DNA from: Allobosea sp035944375
Lineage (GTDB): Bacteria > Pseudomonadota > Alphaproteobacteria > Rhizobiales > Beijerinckiaceae
Length of the DNA: 64,000 bases
NCBI RefSeq assembly: GCF_035944375.1
Contig: NZ_DASZBE010000014.1
Reading direction: 5' to 3' (one strand)
Positions 15,663 through 24,033 of the stretch are shown piece by piece (the stretch's first letter is position 1; each line of letters begins with the position of its first letter). Below the pieces are notes generated by a model, which had not been told where the DNA came from, searched no databases, and saw nothing but the letters and a program-made list of their open reading frames with translations. A program made the position numbers and the translations under genes.

Positions 15663-17722
15663 TGCCGTGTGCGGGCCGGAGCGAGGAAGCCGTCGACGGA
15701 TTTGCCGAGCGCCACGATGCCGTCGTCGGGTTCGATGCCCGCCTTGTCGAGCAGGGGCTTGGCCTCGGCGCTATAGCCGATCGCCTTGAGATGGCCGAAG
15801 GCGTCCTTGGCGAAATCGATCGCCGCCCCTTCCTTCATCAGCAGGGCACAGCCATCCTCGGACAGCACGATCGCCACCGCGTCGAAGATGACCGACGGCG
15901 TCCCGGCAAGCTGGCCATCCGCCTTGAGGGCCTTGCCGCCCTTGAGCGTCACGCCGCCGATCTTTGGCGCGACAATTTTCACAGTCCCACCCTCGCTCTC
16001 GACCGAAGACTTGATGGCGGCGACGATCGCGCCGTCAGCCCCGTCGGAGACGAGAATGCCGACGCTGCGGCCCTGGAGCGTCTCCGGGTATTTGCCGACG
16101 ATCCTCAGCGCGGGCGAAGCGTCCATGTCCACGGTCGCGACGGCAGCCGCGGATGCCTTGGGCAGTGCCATGGCCAAGCCGTCGGCGACACGCTGCGCCA
16201 GCGCCTCGTCGACATTGACGAGATTGGCCATCACACGATTGCGGACGTGCTCCAGCGTGACCTTCGAAAGCTCGAAGACCAGCGCAGTCGCGATATGAGC
16301 CTGCTCGCTCTCGCTCTGCGAGCGGAAGAACAAGCGCGCATGGCTGTAGTGGTCGGCAAAGCTCTCGGCGCGCAAGCGAACCTTGTGCTCCTCGACGGGC
16401 ACGGAGGCCGTGCGGAAACCGCCGACGGGGTCCTCCCGCGGTCCGCCATCCTCGCCGGCCTCGGCGAGGCTGTTGGGCTCGTAGTTGGCGCGCCCCTTGA
16501 ACACCTGCGTCTGCATCTGTCCGTCGCGCTGCAGGTTCTGGAACGGGCAACCCTTGGCCTTGTTGATCGGCAGCTGGTGGAAGTTCACCGTGCCCAGGCG
16601 CGAGAGCTGCGTGTCCTGGTAGGAGAACAGGCGTCCCTGCAGCAGCGGGTCCTCCGAGACGTCGATGCCGGGCGGCATGTTGGTGGGCAGGAAGGCGACC
16701 TGCTCGGTCTCGGCGAAGAAATTGTCGGGGTTACGGTTCAGCACCATGCGCCCGATGACGCGGATCGGCACTAGCTCTTCGGGGATCAGCTTTGTCGCAT
16801 CGAGGATGTCGAAAGGCAGAGCGTCGGCTTCCTCCTGGCTGAGCAGCTGCACGCCGAATTCCCATTCCGGGAAATCGCCCTTGTCGATCGCCTCGTAGAG
16901 ATCGCGGCGGTGATAGTCGGGGTCGGCGCCGGCGATCTTCACCGCCTCGTCCCAGCAGGTCGACTGCGTGCCGAGCTTGGGACGCCAATGGAACTTGACG
17001 AAGGTCGGCTCGTCCCTGTCGTTCAGCAGACGGAAGGTGTTGACGCCGAAACCCTCGATCATGCGCAGCGAGCGGGGAATCGTCCGGTCCGACATCGCCC
17101 ACATGATCATATGGGTCGATTCGGGCATCAGGCCGATGAAGTCCCAGAAGGTGTCATGGGCGCTGGCGGCCTGCGGATAGCCGCGATCGGCCTCCATCTT
17201 CACGGCATGGATCAGGTCGGGGAACTTGATCGCGTCTTGGATGAAGAACACCGGGATGTTGTTGCCGACGAGATCCCAGTTGCCCTCCTTGGTGTAGAAT
17301 TTCACCGCAAAGCCGCGCACGTCGCGCGGTGTGTCGACGGATCCGGCACCACCGGCGACGGTCGAGAAGCGCGTGAAGAGCTCGGTCTTGACGCCGACCT
17401 CCGTCAGGATTTTCGCCCGCGTAAACTCACCGAGGGACTCCGTCAGCTCGAAGAAGCCATGCGCAGCCGATCCCCGCGCATGCACGATCCGTTCGGGAAT
17501 GCGCTCATGGTCGAAATGCTGGATCTTCTCGCGCAGCACGAAATCCTCGAGCAGCGTCGGGCCGCGGCCGCCGGCCTTCAGCGAGTTCTGGTTGTCGCTG
17601 ACGGGCACGCCGTGATTGGTCGTGATCCGCGCGTCGGGTGACGACGCCGTCTGGTGCAGTTCGCCGCCATTGCCAGGCTGTGCCTGGGCGGATGTCGTGT
17701 CGTCTCGCGGGGAGCGGGCCAT
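15626..17722 (-). CDS. katE: Large-subunit catalase (HPII/KatE type)
   Basis: A 698-residue heme catalase, the length of HPII-like clade 2 enzymes that carry an extra C-terminal flavodoxin-like domain. The N-terminal core shows RIPERIVHARGSAAHGFFEL with the catalytic histidine, the distal asparagine region around NNIPVFFIQDAIKFPDLIHA, and the heme-ligating tyrosine in RLFSYQDTQLSRLG. The C-terminal domain begins near residue 565 (VGILVSDGADG). It detoxifies hydrogen peroxide. It is preceded after 29 bases by a GT4 gene that follows an EcfG-like promoter, consistent with general stress control of katE. A glycosyltransferase gene starts inside its 3' end. Confidence 0.95.
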   Translation of the reverse strand: MARSPRDDTTSAQAQPGNGGELHQTASSPDARITTNHGVPVSDNQNSLKAGGRGPTLLEDFVLREKIQHFDHERIPERIVHARGSAAHGFFELTESLGEFTRAKILTEVGVKTELFTRFSTVAGGAGSVDTPRDVRGFAVKFYTKEGNWDLVGNNIPVFFIQDAIKFPDLIHAVKMEADRGYPQAASAHDTFWDFIGLMPESTHMIMWAMSDRTIPRSLRMIEGFGVNTFRLLNDRDEPTFVKFHWRPKLGTQSTCWDEAVKIAGADPDYHRRDLYEAIDKGDFPEWEFGVQLLSQEEADALPFDILDATKLIPEELVPIRVIGRMVLNRNPDNFFAETEQVAFLPTNMPPGIDVSEDPLLQGRLFSYQDTQLSRLGTVNFHQLPINKAKGCPFQNLQRDGQMQTQVFKGRANYEPNSLAEAGEDGGPREDPVGGFRTASVPVEEHKVRLRAESFADHYSHARLFFRSQSESEQAHIATALVFELSKVTLEHVRNRVMANLVNVDEALAQRVADGLAMALPKASAAAVATVDMDASPALRIVGKYPETLQGRSVGILVSDGADGAIVAAIKSSVESEGGTVKIVAPKIGGVTLKGGKALKADGQLAGTPSVIFDAVAIVLSEDGCALLMKEGAAIDFAKDAFGHLKAIGYSAEAKPLLDKAGIEPDDGIVALGKSVDGFLAPARTRQWAREPGVRMLA

Positions 17723-17751
17723 GGGTTATCCTTGCGTCTGCTGGAATCGTG

Positions 17752-18840
17752 TCAGGCGGCTGCCTGGGTTTTGGCCATGGATCGAGCGGACCCGGTGACC
17801 AGATCGACGTAGAGCGCCTCGTATTCTTCGATCATGCGTTCGGCATCGCAGCGGCTCTCGGCCCGGCCACGACAGGCGTGTCGATCCAGTCGCTGGGCGG
17901 CCAAAGCGGCCTGAGCCAGAGAGGCGGGATCATCGGGCGTGGCGAGTACGCCGCAGGCCGGGTCGAGCAGCTCGGGAATGGCGCCTCGGGCGAAGGCCGC
18001 GACGGGAACGCCGCAGGCGAGCGCCTCGGCGACGACCAGCCCGTAGGGCTCCTCCCAGCAGGGCGTACACAGGAAGACGCGTGCACCGCCAATGACGGCC
18101 GCCAGTTCGACATGAGGCAGGTGGCCGAGATAGCCGATCCTGTCCTTCAACAGCGGGGCAATCTCGCGGGCAAAATATGCTTCGTCCGAGATCGGGCCGG
18201 CGATCAGGAGCCGCGCGCCCGCCAGCCTCGCGGCAGCGACGGCATGATGAAGGCCCTTTTCGGGAACGATGCGGCCATACCAGATCCAGTAGGGCTCCTC
18301 GGCCGGCTCGTTGCGGAAGGCAAACCGGTCGAGGTCGATGCCATTCATGACGACATGATCGACGGGCGCGACCCGGCTCCATAGCCGCCGGATCGACTCT
18401 GAAACGGCCACGAAGGTCGCATGCGGCGCCTTGCACAGCCTGACGCCGCTTTCGAGCCACGCGAAAGGCGGCGTGTGCAGCGTGGTGACCATCGGCATTG
18501 GCAGGGCGTCGGCCATGGCGACGGGCAGGTAATGCAGCGAGTTATTGTGGATCAGGTCGAAGGGCCGATTCCGCAGGCCGTTCATCAGCGAGAGATAAGC
18601 GTGGTGCTCCTGGAAGAACGCCTTGTCGGGGGCCTCGTCGCAACCGATTTCGAAAAGCGACGTCTCATCGCAGATGGCCTCAACATAGGCTTCGGGCTGC
18701 GAGCGGGATGATGCGAACACCGTCACATCATGGCCGCGCCGTTGCAGCGCGCTCAGAAGCAGCGATGTGTGCATTTCCAATCCGCCCGCGTATGGCTCCC
18801 GGATGGCATGTTTGAGGTGAGCAATGATCCCGATACGCAA
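17752..18840 (-). CDS. Glycosyltransferase family 4
   Basis: A 362-residue GT-B enzyme. The acceptor domain begins RIGIIAHLKHAIREPYAGGL with the G-G-x-E loop; the donor domain contains YWIWYGRIVPEKGLHHAVAA and EEPYGLVVAEALACGVPVAA, the E-x7-E motif. I prefer the TTG at 18840, which follows GCGGAGCGAAAG and sits right at the conserved fold; a GTG at 18897 would add 19 unconserved residues without a good ribosome-binding site. It is the first gene of the operon GT4-katE-GT2-GT-flavoprotein-PIG-L-methyltransferase-GT2. Sugar and acceptor unknown. Confidence 0.85.
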   Translation of the reverse strand: MRIGIIAHLKHAIREPYAGGLEMHTSLLLSALQRRGHDVTVFASSRSQPEAYVEAICDETSLFEIGCDEAPDKAFFQEHHAYLSLMNGLRNRPFDLIHNNSLHYLPVAMADALPMPMVTTLHTPPFAWLESGVRLCKAPHATFVAVSESIRRLWSRVAPVDHVVMNGIDLDRFAFRNEPAEEPYWIWYGRIVPEKGLHHAVAAARLAGARLLIAGPISDEAYFAREIAPLLKDRIGYLGHLPHVELAAVIGGARVFLCTPCWEEPYGLVVAEALACGVPVAAFARGAIPELLDPACGVLATPDDPASLAQAALAAQRLDRHACRGRAESRCDAERMIEEYEALYVDLVTGSARSMAKTQAAA

Positions 18841-18950
18841 CTTTCGCTCCGCCGCTGACAGCAAGCACCACCGCTCCACCGCTGGCCGCAGCGGCACTCT
18901 GATCGGCTCGTCCTGACGTATGAAATCTCCGCCGGAGCGGGCTGGGACGG

Positions 18951-18977
18951 AAACGAGTTTTGAGCGGCTTTAGTTCC
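18951..18977 (-). promoter_or_regulatory. EcfG-type general stress promoter for the GT4-katE operon
   Basis: On the minus strand GGAAC (18973-18977), 17 bases, then CGTTT (18951-18955). Exact match to GGAAC-N17-CGTT. It would start a transcript about 100 bases before the TTG at 18840 and drive all eight genes down to 10339. Confidence 0.75.
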
Positions 18978-19394
18978 AGCCGAATCTTTATCGTCACGCG
19001 CAAAATTTCAGCCGAACGAAGGATCAGCTTGATTCAATCATGTCATTTGTTATTGCGCCCGAAGCGTCGTCTGATCTTCCGCTTGAGGGCGGCCTGACCT
19101 ATGCGCACCTGGTTCGCAGGGATCGCGAGCAGAACTCTGCCGCCTCAGGACGCGTCGGGTTCGGTTAAAAGAGCGCGGGATTCGACTTGGTTGACACGAT
19201 GACCGCGCCTTGGGCGGGTTTGTGCATCGTGATCCTGCGATCATGGAATGCATCCAGACACGGGCGGTGGCCGTCACTCACCAAACTTCTCTCAGTTCTG
19301 GGCTGAAGAGTGCCAACTGAGACAAGGCGGTCCTACGGCGCCGTCTGGTCAAAACAAGCCGCCATATCGGAACGTCCGCAACGCTGCCTGATCG
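18978..19394. other. Intergenic stretch, no gene recognised
   Basis: About 400 bases upstream of the stress promoter and before the SDR remnant. Short minus-strand frames exist, but none has a clear start or a sequence I recognise. Composition is somewhat more A/T-rich than the neighbouring genes. Confidence 0.4.
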
Positions 19395-19804
19395 CGACAG
19401 GTCAATGTCTTCGGAGCCTATCTGGTACGCGCGCCGTCGTCGCGCGGATGCGGCACCAGGCGCCGCGCCCCTCACGCCTGACACCGCATCTGCTGCGCGG
19501 GCATGTCCTCAACATCGCCTCGATCCAGGGCAAGGACGGCATGACAAGCGCCTTGGTCTATAGCGCCTCAAAGCCCGGGCTGATCGCGCTGACCACGGGC
19601 GTCGCCAAGCAGATGGCGCGGGACGGCATCATCGTCACCGCGATCACACCGGCCGCGGCGGAAACAGCGATGGCGCGGGTAATCTCGGCGGAACACCGTG
19701 CGGACATCCTCGGACGCATCCCGATGGCGCGCTTCATCGAGGTCGAAGAGGTGGCGCGAATGGTGCTCTGGCTGTCTTTGGACGAACGCTCGTTGTTGAA
19801 CTGA
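19395..19804 (+). pseudogene. SDR-family oxidoreductase remnant
   Basis: Pieces of one short-chain dehydrogenase lie in different frames. Around 19398 the frame reads QVNVFGAYLV (the NVxGxxL helix of SDRs). In another frame, from about 19503, it reads LNIASIQGKDGM, then VYSASKPGLIALTTGVAKQM with the catalytic Y-x-x-x-K, then ITPAAAETAM and ILGRIPMARFIEVEEVARMV, and stops at 19804 before the usual C-terminal DGG segment. The Rossmann glycine motif is missing. At least one frameshift and both ends lost: a decayed gene. Confidence 0.7.
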
Positions 19805-19973
19805 CCGGTTCATTGCTACGCAACCGACAGCGTTGGTGCATGCTGCAAGCGCCGTAGAGGCCGTCGAACCTCAGGTTCTCAAAACCGAACGAACGGATGA
19901 CGTCCGACGGCGCGTTCTTTGAAGATCGCGGCACCAGCTCCGCACCGTGAGATCGTCGTGCCCCTGAAGTCGG

Positions 19974-20426
19974 TCACTGACCGCCGGCGGCTTTGGCGAG
20001 GCCGGCGAGCGCGCCGGCCATCGCGGTCAGCGGCTCGTCCTGTCCGGTGATCCGATAGCGCTCCTTCAGCGCCGACGGCAGCGTATAGCCGATCATGACC
20101 TTCCCGGTCCCGTCCTGCCAGACCAGCATCTTCATCGGCAGTTCGATGGCGACCGATGGCTGGGCCAGCATCAACGGCGTGCCGAGGCGCGGATTCCCGA
20201 ACATGATGACCTCGGTCGGCGGCATCTCCAGCCCGGCGGCCTTGGCCGCAGCGGCGTGGTCGATCCGCGCAGCGATGCGGATGCCGCGCTTCTCGAGTTC
20301 GGCCGCCAGCCGGTCCGAGGTCTCCTTCACGGCGAACCGGCTTTCGACCGTGGCGAGGTTCTGGGACAGCGCCGTCGCGCTCGTCAGCAGCAGGGCGGCA
20401 AGACTCATGGCCAATGCGCGTGTCAT
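19974..20426 (-). CDS. Exported DUF302 protein
   Basis: A 150-residue protein with a cleavable signal peptide (MTRALAMSLAALLLTSATAL, cut near SQN). The mature part follows DUF302: ATVESRFAVKETSDRLAAEL, then IRIAARIDHAAAAKAAG, a FGNPRLGTPLM loop, and a P-M-K-M-L-V-W strand. DUF302 proteins are small periplasmic or cytoplasmic domains of unknown function, often near metal or redox stress genes. It follows the radical SAM gene by 31 bases with no promoter of its own, so it shares the sigma-dependent promoter at 21433-21460. A second, divergent DUF302 gene at 47835 has the same promoter type. Confidence 0.85.
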   Translation of the reverse strand: MTRALAMSLAALLLTSATALSQNLATVESRFAVKETSDRLAAELEKRGIRIAARIDHAAAAKAAGLEMPPTEVIMFGNPRLGTPLMLAQPSVAIELPMKMLVWQDGTGKVMIGYTLPSALKERYRITGQDEPLTAMAGALAGLAKAAGGQ

Positions 20427-20457
20427 CTGGTGAACTCCGACAGCGAGGTTTTGGGGA

Positions 20458-21405
20458 TCAGGACTTCTTCACGCCGCAGGCCGCGCCGCCCAGGACACAG
20501 AAGGTCGCGCAGGAGCGATGGTTCAGCGGCACCGCGACCTCCGCCTGCTTCAGCGTGCGGCCGAGCTCGAACCGCTCGTCATAGGCGATCAGGGTGCAGG
20601 CGACGACCGCCGGCGCATCGGCGCCCTTGCGCCGCACGACCATTCGCGAGGTCGCGCACATGACGTCGTCCGGGCTCTTGTTCAGAATGCCCCAGCACGC
20701 CTCGGTGATCTCCGGCGGGTTGCCGTCGGAGGTGATCTCCGGAAAGATCACGAGTTGGACCGGGTCGTCGCAGTCGACCGCGATCGCCTCGCGATCGAAC
20801 AGCTCGCGATAACCCGCGCGTGCGACCGCCTCCGGCTCGTCGTCCAGATGCCGACCGGCGATCTCGATCTGGAATCCTTCCCGTGACAGGAAGCGCAGGC
20901 CCTCCATCGCCTTGGCGAAGGAGCCAACGCCCCGCTCCGCGTCGTGGATGGCGGCATGATGGCTGTCGAGCGAGACGCGAAAGCGCAGCAACCCGCCATG
21001 CGCCTCGCGCAGCCGCCTGAGCTGCTCCTGGCGCCGCATCATCGGCCGCATCGCATTGGTGAGCACGAGCGTCTCGAACCCGCGCTCCAGCGTCTCCGTC
21101 AGGATGGCGATCATGTCGCGGTTCATGAACGGCTCGCCGCCGGTGAAGCCGATCATCCGGACCGGCAGCCGCTCGGCCCGCACTTCATCGAGATAGGCCG
21201 TGACATCGGCCAGCGAGAGGTAGACCAGCCGGTCGTTGCTGGGGGAGCTCTCGATGTAACAGTTCTGGCAGGTGATGTTGCACAGCGTGCCCGTATTGAA
21301 CCAGAGCGTTTCCAACCGCTTGAGATGGACGCGCGCGCGCCGCTCGCCCTTGGCGGTCCGCACAGGATCGACAAACTTGGCCGTGATAAGGGTTGGCGCG
21401 TTCAC
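20458..21405 (-). CDS. Radical SAM protein with C-terminal cysteine-rich region
   Basis: A radical SAM enzyme of about 315 residues. The cluster motif is C-NIT-C-QN-C in TGTLCNITCQNCYIES, followed by GFTGGEPFMNRDM (the GGE motif). Seven further cysteines in the last third (CWGI, CATS, CTL, CATFCVLGGAAC) could hold an auxiliary iron-sulfur cluster, SPASM-like; this is inference. I favour the GTG at 21405, preceded by GGAGCCAGAT, over the ATG at 21423, which falls only about 10 bases after the -10 block of the sigma-dependent promoter. It resembles radical SAM proteins seen beside DUF302 and ECF sigma genes. Substrate unknown. Confidence 0.83.
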   Translation of the reverse strand: MNAPTLITAKFVDPVRTAKGERRARVHLKRLETLWFNTGTLCNITCQNCYIESSPSNDRLVYLSLADVTAYLDEVRAERLPVRMIGFTGGEPFMNRDMIAILTETLERGFETLVLTNAMRPMMRRQEQLRRLREAHGGLLRFRVSLDSHHAAIHDAERGVGSFAKAMEGLRFLSREGFQIEIAGRHLDDEPEAVARAGYRELFDREAIAVDCDDPVQLVIFPEITSDGNPPEITEACWGILNKSPDDVMCATSRMVVRRKGADAPAVVACTLIAYDERFELGRTLKQAEVAVPLNHRSCATFCVLGGAACGVKKS

Positions 21406-21432
21406 ATCTGGCTCCGACGTCATTCATGTGAA

Positions 21433-21460
21433 GATACGCGCAAGGCGACCGCTTCGTTAC
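21433..21460 (-). promoter_or_regulatory. ECF-sigma promoter for radical SAM-DUF302
   Basis: Minus strand GTAACG (21455-21460), 16 bases, CGTATC (21433-21438). Same two-block motif as eight other sites in this window. Confidence 0.75.
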
Positions 21461-21591
21461 GGCGACGCCGAACTTTTTGTCGTGACGCTCGGCGCGCAAC
21501 GCACCGGGGGGTGGACGGCGGGCCGCCCCGGCTGACCGGGCTCCAAGCGCCGCCTCACGCAAAGCTGCTTTGCGGAGTGGCGCGGTCGCTT

Positions 21592-21617
21592 GTAACAAAA
21601 CGGCAGTCCGGCCCGAA
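21592..21617 (+). promoter_or_regulatory. ECF-sigma autoregulatory promoter for sigma-nrsF
   Basis: Plus strand GTAACA (21592-21597), 16 bases, CGAA (21614-21617). It implies that the sigma factor activates its own gene. The -10 block touches the ATG at 21617, so translation must start later or the transcript be essentially leaderless. Confidence 0.75.
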
Positions 21618-22198
21618 TGAATGGATGCGGCGTGCAAGAACGCAAGCCAGACCACGAAGACGAATGGAGCCGCCTGATGCGACTGGCGCTCGATGGCGAT
21701 CAGGTCGCCTACAAGACGCTGTTGGCCGCCCTTGTTCCGCATGTGCGCGGGCGGGTGCGGCATGTTCTGGCGCGCTCGGGACGCGGACAGGCGGAGGTGG
21801 AGGACATCGTTCAGGAAACGCTGCTCGCCGTCCATCTGAAGCGCGCGACCTGGGACCGGTCGATGCCGCTGACGCCCTGGCTGAACGCCGTGACGCGTCA
21901 CAAGACGATCGACCTCCTGCGCCGCGTGGGCGCGCGCGGCGAGGTCGATCTCGACGACGCCGTCGAGACCCTCGCCGCGCCTGACGACGGCGGCGAGAGC
22001 CAGCTCGATGTGCAGCGCATGCTGTCGGTCCTCGACGGGCGCCAGCGTCAGATCGTGGAACAGGTGTCGCTCGCCGGACGAAGCGCAGCCGAGGTCGGCG
22101 GTCAACTCGGCATGAGCGAGGGTGCGGTGCGGGTCGCGCTGCATCGGGCCCTGAAACAGCTGGCCCGGACCTTCAAGGGGAGAGCCGATGCGGACTGA
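21617..22198 (+). CDS. ECF-family RNA polymerase sigma factor (SigF-like)
   Basis: At most 193 residues. Region 2 shows VEDIVQETLLAVHLKRATWD and LTPWLNAVTRHKTIDLLRR; region 4 shows LDGRQRQIVEQVSLAGRSAAEVGGQLGMSEGAVRVALHRALKQL with a clear helix-turn-helix. The next gene encodes an NrsF-type anti-sigma, as in the SigF-NrsF pair of Caulobacter that responds to heavy metals and oxidants. The putative promoter ends on the ATG at 21617, so the true start may be the GTG at 21632 or the ATG at 21677, which has GGAG 7 bases upstream. It probably recognises GTAAC(G)-N16-CG(A/T)A; that link is inferred from motif distribution. Confidence 0.92.
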   Translation: MNGCGVQERKPDHEDEWSRLMRLALDGDQVAYKTLLAALVPHVRGRVRHVLARSGRGQAEVEDIVQETLLAVHLKRATWDRSMPLTPWLNAVTRHKTIDLLRRVGARGEVDLDDAVETLAAPDDGGESQLDVQRMLSVLDGRQRQIVEQVSLAGRSAAEVGGQLGMSEGAVRVALHRALKQLARTFKGRADAD

Positions 22199-22823
22199 CG
22201 ACATGATCGACGCGCTGGTCCAGGATCTGCCGAACCAGCCGAAACCCGTCAGCACGATCCTGCTGCGCTGGTGGCCGGCCGCGGCTGCGCTCACAGGTGC
22301 CGGTTTCCTTGCGCTCACCGGCGTGCGCCCCGATCTCGTCACGGCGGGCCTGGCGCCGACGCTGCTGAAGCTGATGCTCGGCGCGCTGATCGCCCTGAGC
22401 GCGATCTCGGGCGCGCTCGACCTCTCGCGGCCGGAGGCCCAGGCTTCGGCGGCCTCGAAATGGCTCCTCGCCGTCGTCGGGTTCCTCGGCCTCGTCGTGG
22501 CGACCGATCTCCTGCGCCACGGTCTCGACGGCTGGTGGGCGCGGCTCTTCGGCAAGGGCATCGTGACCTGCCTCACGATCGTTCCGGCCCTGGCGGCCCT
22601 GCCGCTGATCGCCTGTCTCACGATCCTCCGGCGCGGAGCCACGTCCGAGCCCATGGCCGCCGGCGCGCTGGCCGGCCTCGCCTCCGCCGGCCTCGCGATC
22701 CTCGCCTACGGCCTGTTCTGCAACGAGGACAGCCCGCTCTTCATCGCGACCTGGTACAGCCTCGCCGCCCTGATCGTCGGCCTGGCGGGGGCAGCGCTTG
22801 GCCGCGCCATGCTGCGGTGGTGA
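22188..22823 (+). CDS. nrsF: NrsF-type membrane anti-sigma factor (DUF1109)
   Basis: A 211-residue membrane protein with six predicted helices (for example WWPAAAALTGAGFLALTG, LLKLMLGALIALSAISGAL, WLLAVVGFLGLVVATDLL). The N-terminal MRTDDMIDALVQDLPNQPKPV is cytoplasmic and fits the sigma-binding tail of DUF1109 proteins. A cysteine in ACLTILRRG and another in LFCNEDSPLFI lie near the membrane faces; paired cysteines are implicated in metal sensing by Caulobacter NrsF. It overlaps the sigma gene by 11 bases. It should hold the sigma factor inactive at the membrane until a metal or oxidant signal; the signal here is inferred. Confidence 0.85.
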   Translation: MRTDDMIDALVQDLPNQPKPVSTILLRWWPAAAALTGAGFLALTGVRPDLVTAGLAPTLLKLMLGALIALSAISGALDLSRPEAQASAASKWLLAVVGFLGLVVATDLLRHGLDGWWARLFGKGIVTCLTIVPALAALPLIACLTILRRGATSEPMAAGALAGLASAGLAILAYGLFCNEDSPLFIATWYSLAALIVGLAGAALGRAMLRW

Positions 22824-22899
22824 CGCGCCGTCCTGCTGTCGCGCCCCTCTTCACGGAACGAGACATGACGGCGCGGCGGGAGCGATGCTCCGGCGAGGG

Positions 22900-24033
22900 T
22901 CAGCGCCGGAATTCCGAAAAGCGCTGCATGAAGCGTCTGTCGATCCAGTCCTTCCAGCGCCAGACCCACCGGCCCTCGACCGCAAACCAGCCGCCACGGC
23001 CGGCGATGGCGGACCCGTCGCCGGTCATCAGGATCGTCAGATAGTTCCGATCCGGCCGATGCGGCGCCAGCGCCTCGCCGCGCGCCCTGCGGCGCAGGTT
23101 GGCGGTGAGCGCAGCCCCCTGCCGGACGGCGAAGACACCGGCTTTCGGCGTCGGATCCTCGACCACGGTCGCGCAGTCACCGACGGCGAAGACCGCGGGA
23201 TCATCGATGCAGGTCAAAGACCGCGTCGTCTGCACGAAGCCATGGCGGTCGGTGGGAAGCCCGGTCGTGGCAAGCCAGGACGGAGCCCGCGCCGCGGTCG
23301 ACACCAGCACCGCATCGGCCGTGACGAAACGCTTGTCCTGCGCGCGCAGGCCTTGCGCGTTGATCTCGACGACACGGAAGTTGTCCAGCAGGGTCACGCC
23401 ATGACGGGCCAGCGCGGCTCTCGCCCGCCGGCGCACGCCGTCATTGAGCGTGGCGACGAGCCCGTTGCTCGCGGCCAGGCCGATCCAGAACGGCCGGCCC
23501 TTCGGATCGAGCCCCGTCAGCCGCGCCTTCAAGGCGAGTGCAAGCTCAACCCCGGCCGCGCCCCCGCCGACCAGGACGATGCGGCGCGGTCCGTCGGGGC
23601 GGGCAGCCGCCTCCAGAAGCGCGTCCAGACGCGCGATGAAGCTGCTGATGGGCTTGACCGGGATGCCGTGCTCCTCGGCCCCGGCGATGCCCGACAGATC
23701 GGGCGTGATGCCGACATTGAGGGAGAGCGTGTCGTAGGGAACGCGGTCACCATTCTCCGTGGTCAGCGTCCGCCGATCGCGGTCGATGGCGGCGGCCGCG
23801 GAGCGGACCAGGGTCACGCCGCAGACCTCGGCCAGCCGGCCGAGGTCGATATGCATCTCGGCATGGCTGTAGAGCCCGGCGACATGACCGGGCAGCATGC
23901 CCGAATAGGGCGTCAGCAACCGATCGGTGACCAGCGTGATCGTCATGCCGGGCTCGGGCCGCTGCGCCAGCGCGCGGATCACCTGGACATGGGCGTGGCC
24001 CCCGCCGACGAGAACGAGCCGGTGCCCGGTCAT
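22900..24033 (-). CDS. FAD/NAD(P)-dependent oxidoreductase (SelD-associated / NDH-2-like family)
   Basis: A 377-residue two-dinucleotide flavoprotein. The FAD motif opens VLVGGGHAHVQVIRALA, whose G-H-A-H-V block is typical of the family found alone or fused to the front of selenophosphate synthetase (TIGR03169). A second nucleotide motif is RIVLVGGGAAGVELAL, and VFAVGDCATV contacts FAD. The CxxC pair of disulfide reductases is absent, so it resembles NDH-2 or sulfide:quinone reductase-like enzymes. The ATG at 24033 overlaps the DUF2064 stop. It is the last gene of the six-gene unit beginning with DUF547. Confidence 0.83.
   Translation of the reverse strand: MTGHRLVLVGGGHAHVQVIRALAQRPEPGMTITLVTDRLLTPYSGMLPGHVAGLYSHAEMHIDLGRLAEVCGVTLVRSAAAAIDRDRRTLTTENGDRVPYDTLSLNVGITPDLSGIAGAEEHGIPVKPISSFIARLDALLEAAARPDGPRRIVLVGGGAAGVELALALKARLTGLDPKGRPFWIGLAASNGLVATLNDGVRRRARAALARHGVTLLDNFRVVEINAQGLRAQDKRFVTADAVLVSTAARAPSWLATTGLPTDRHGFVQTTRSLTCIDDPAVFAVGDCATVVEDPTPKAGVFAVRQGAALTANLRRRARGEALAPHRPDRNYLTILMTGDGSAIAGRGGWFAVEGRWVWRWKDWIDRRFMQRFSEFRR

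Noticed and set aside
16700..16740. GTAACC-N16-CGAG inside katE on the minus strand
   Set aside because: The second block is CGAG rather than CG(A/T)A, and it lies in the middle of the catalase coding sequence.
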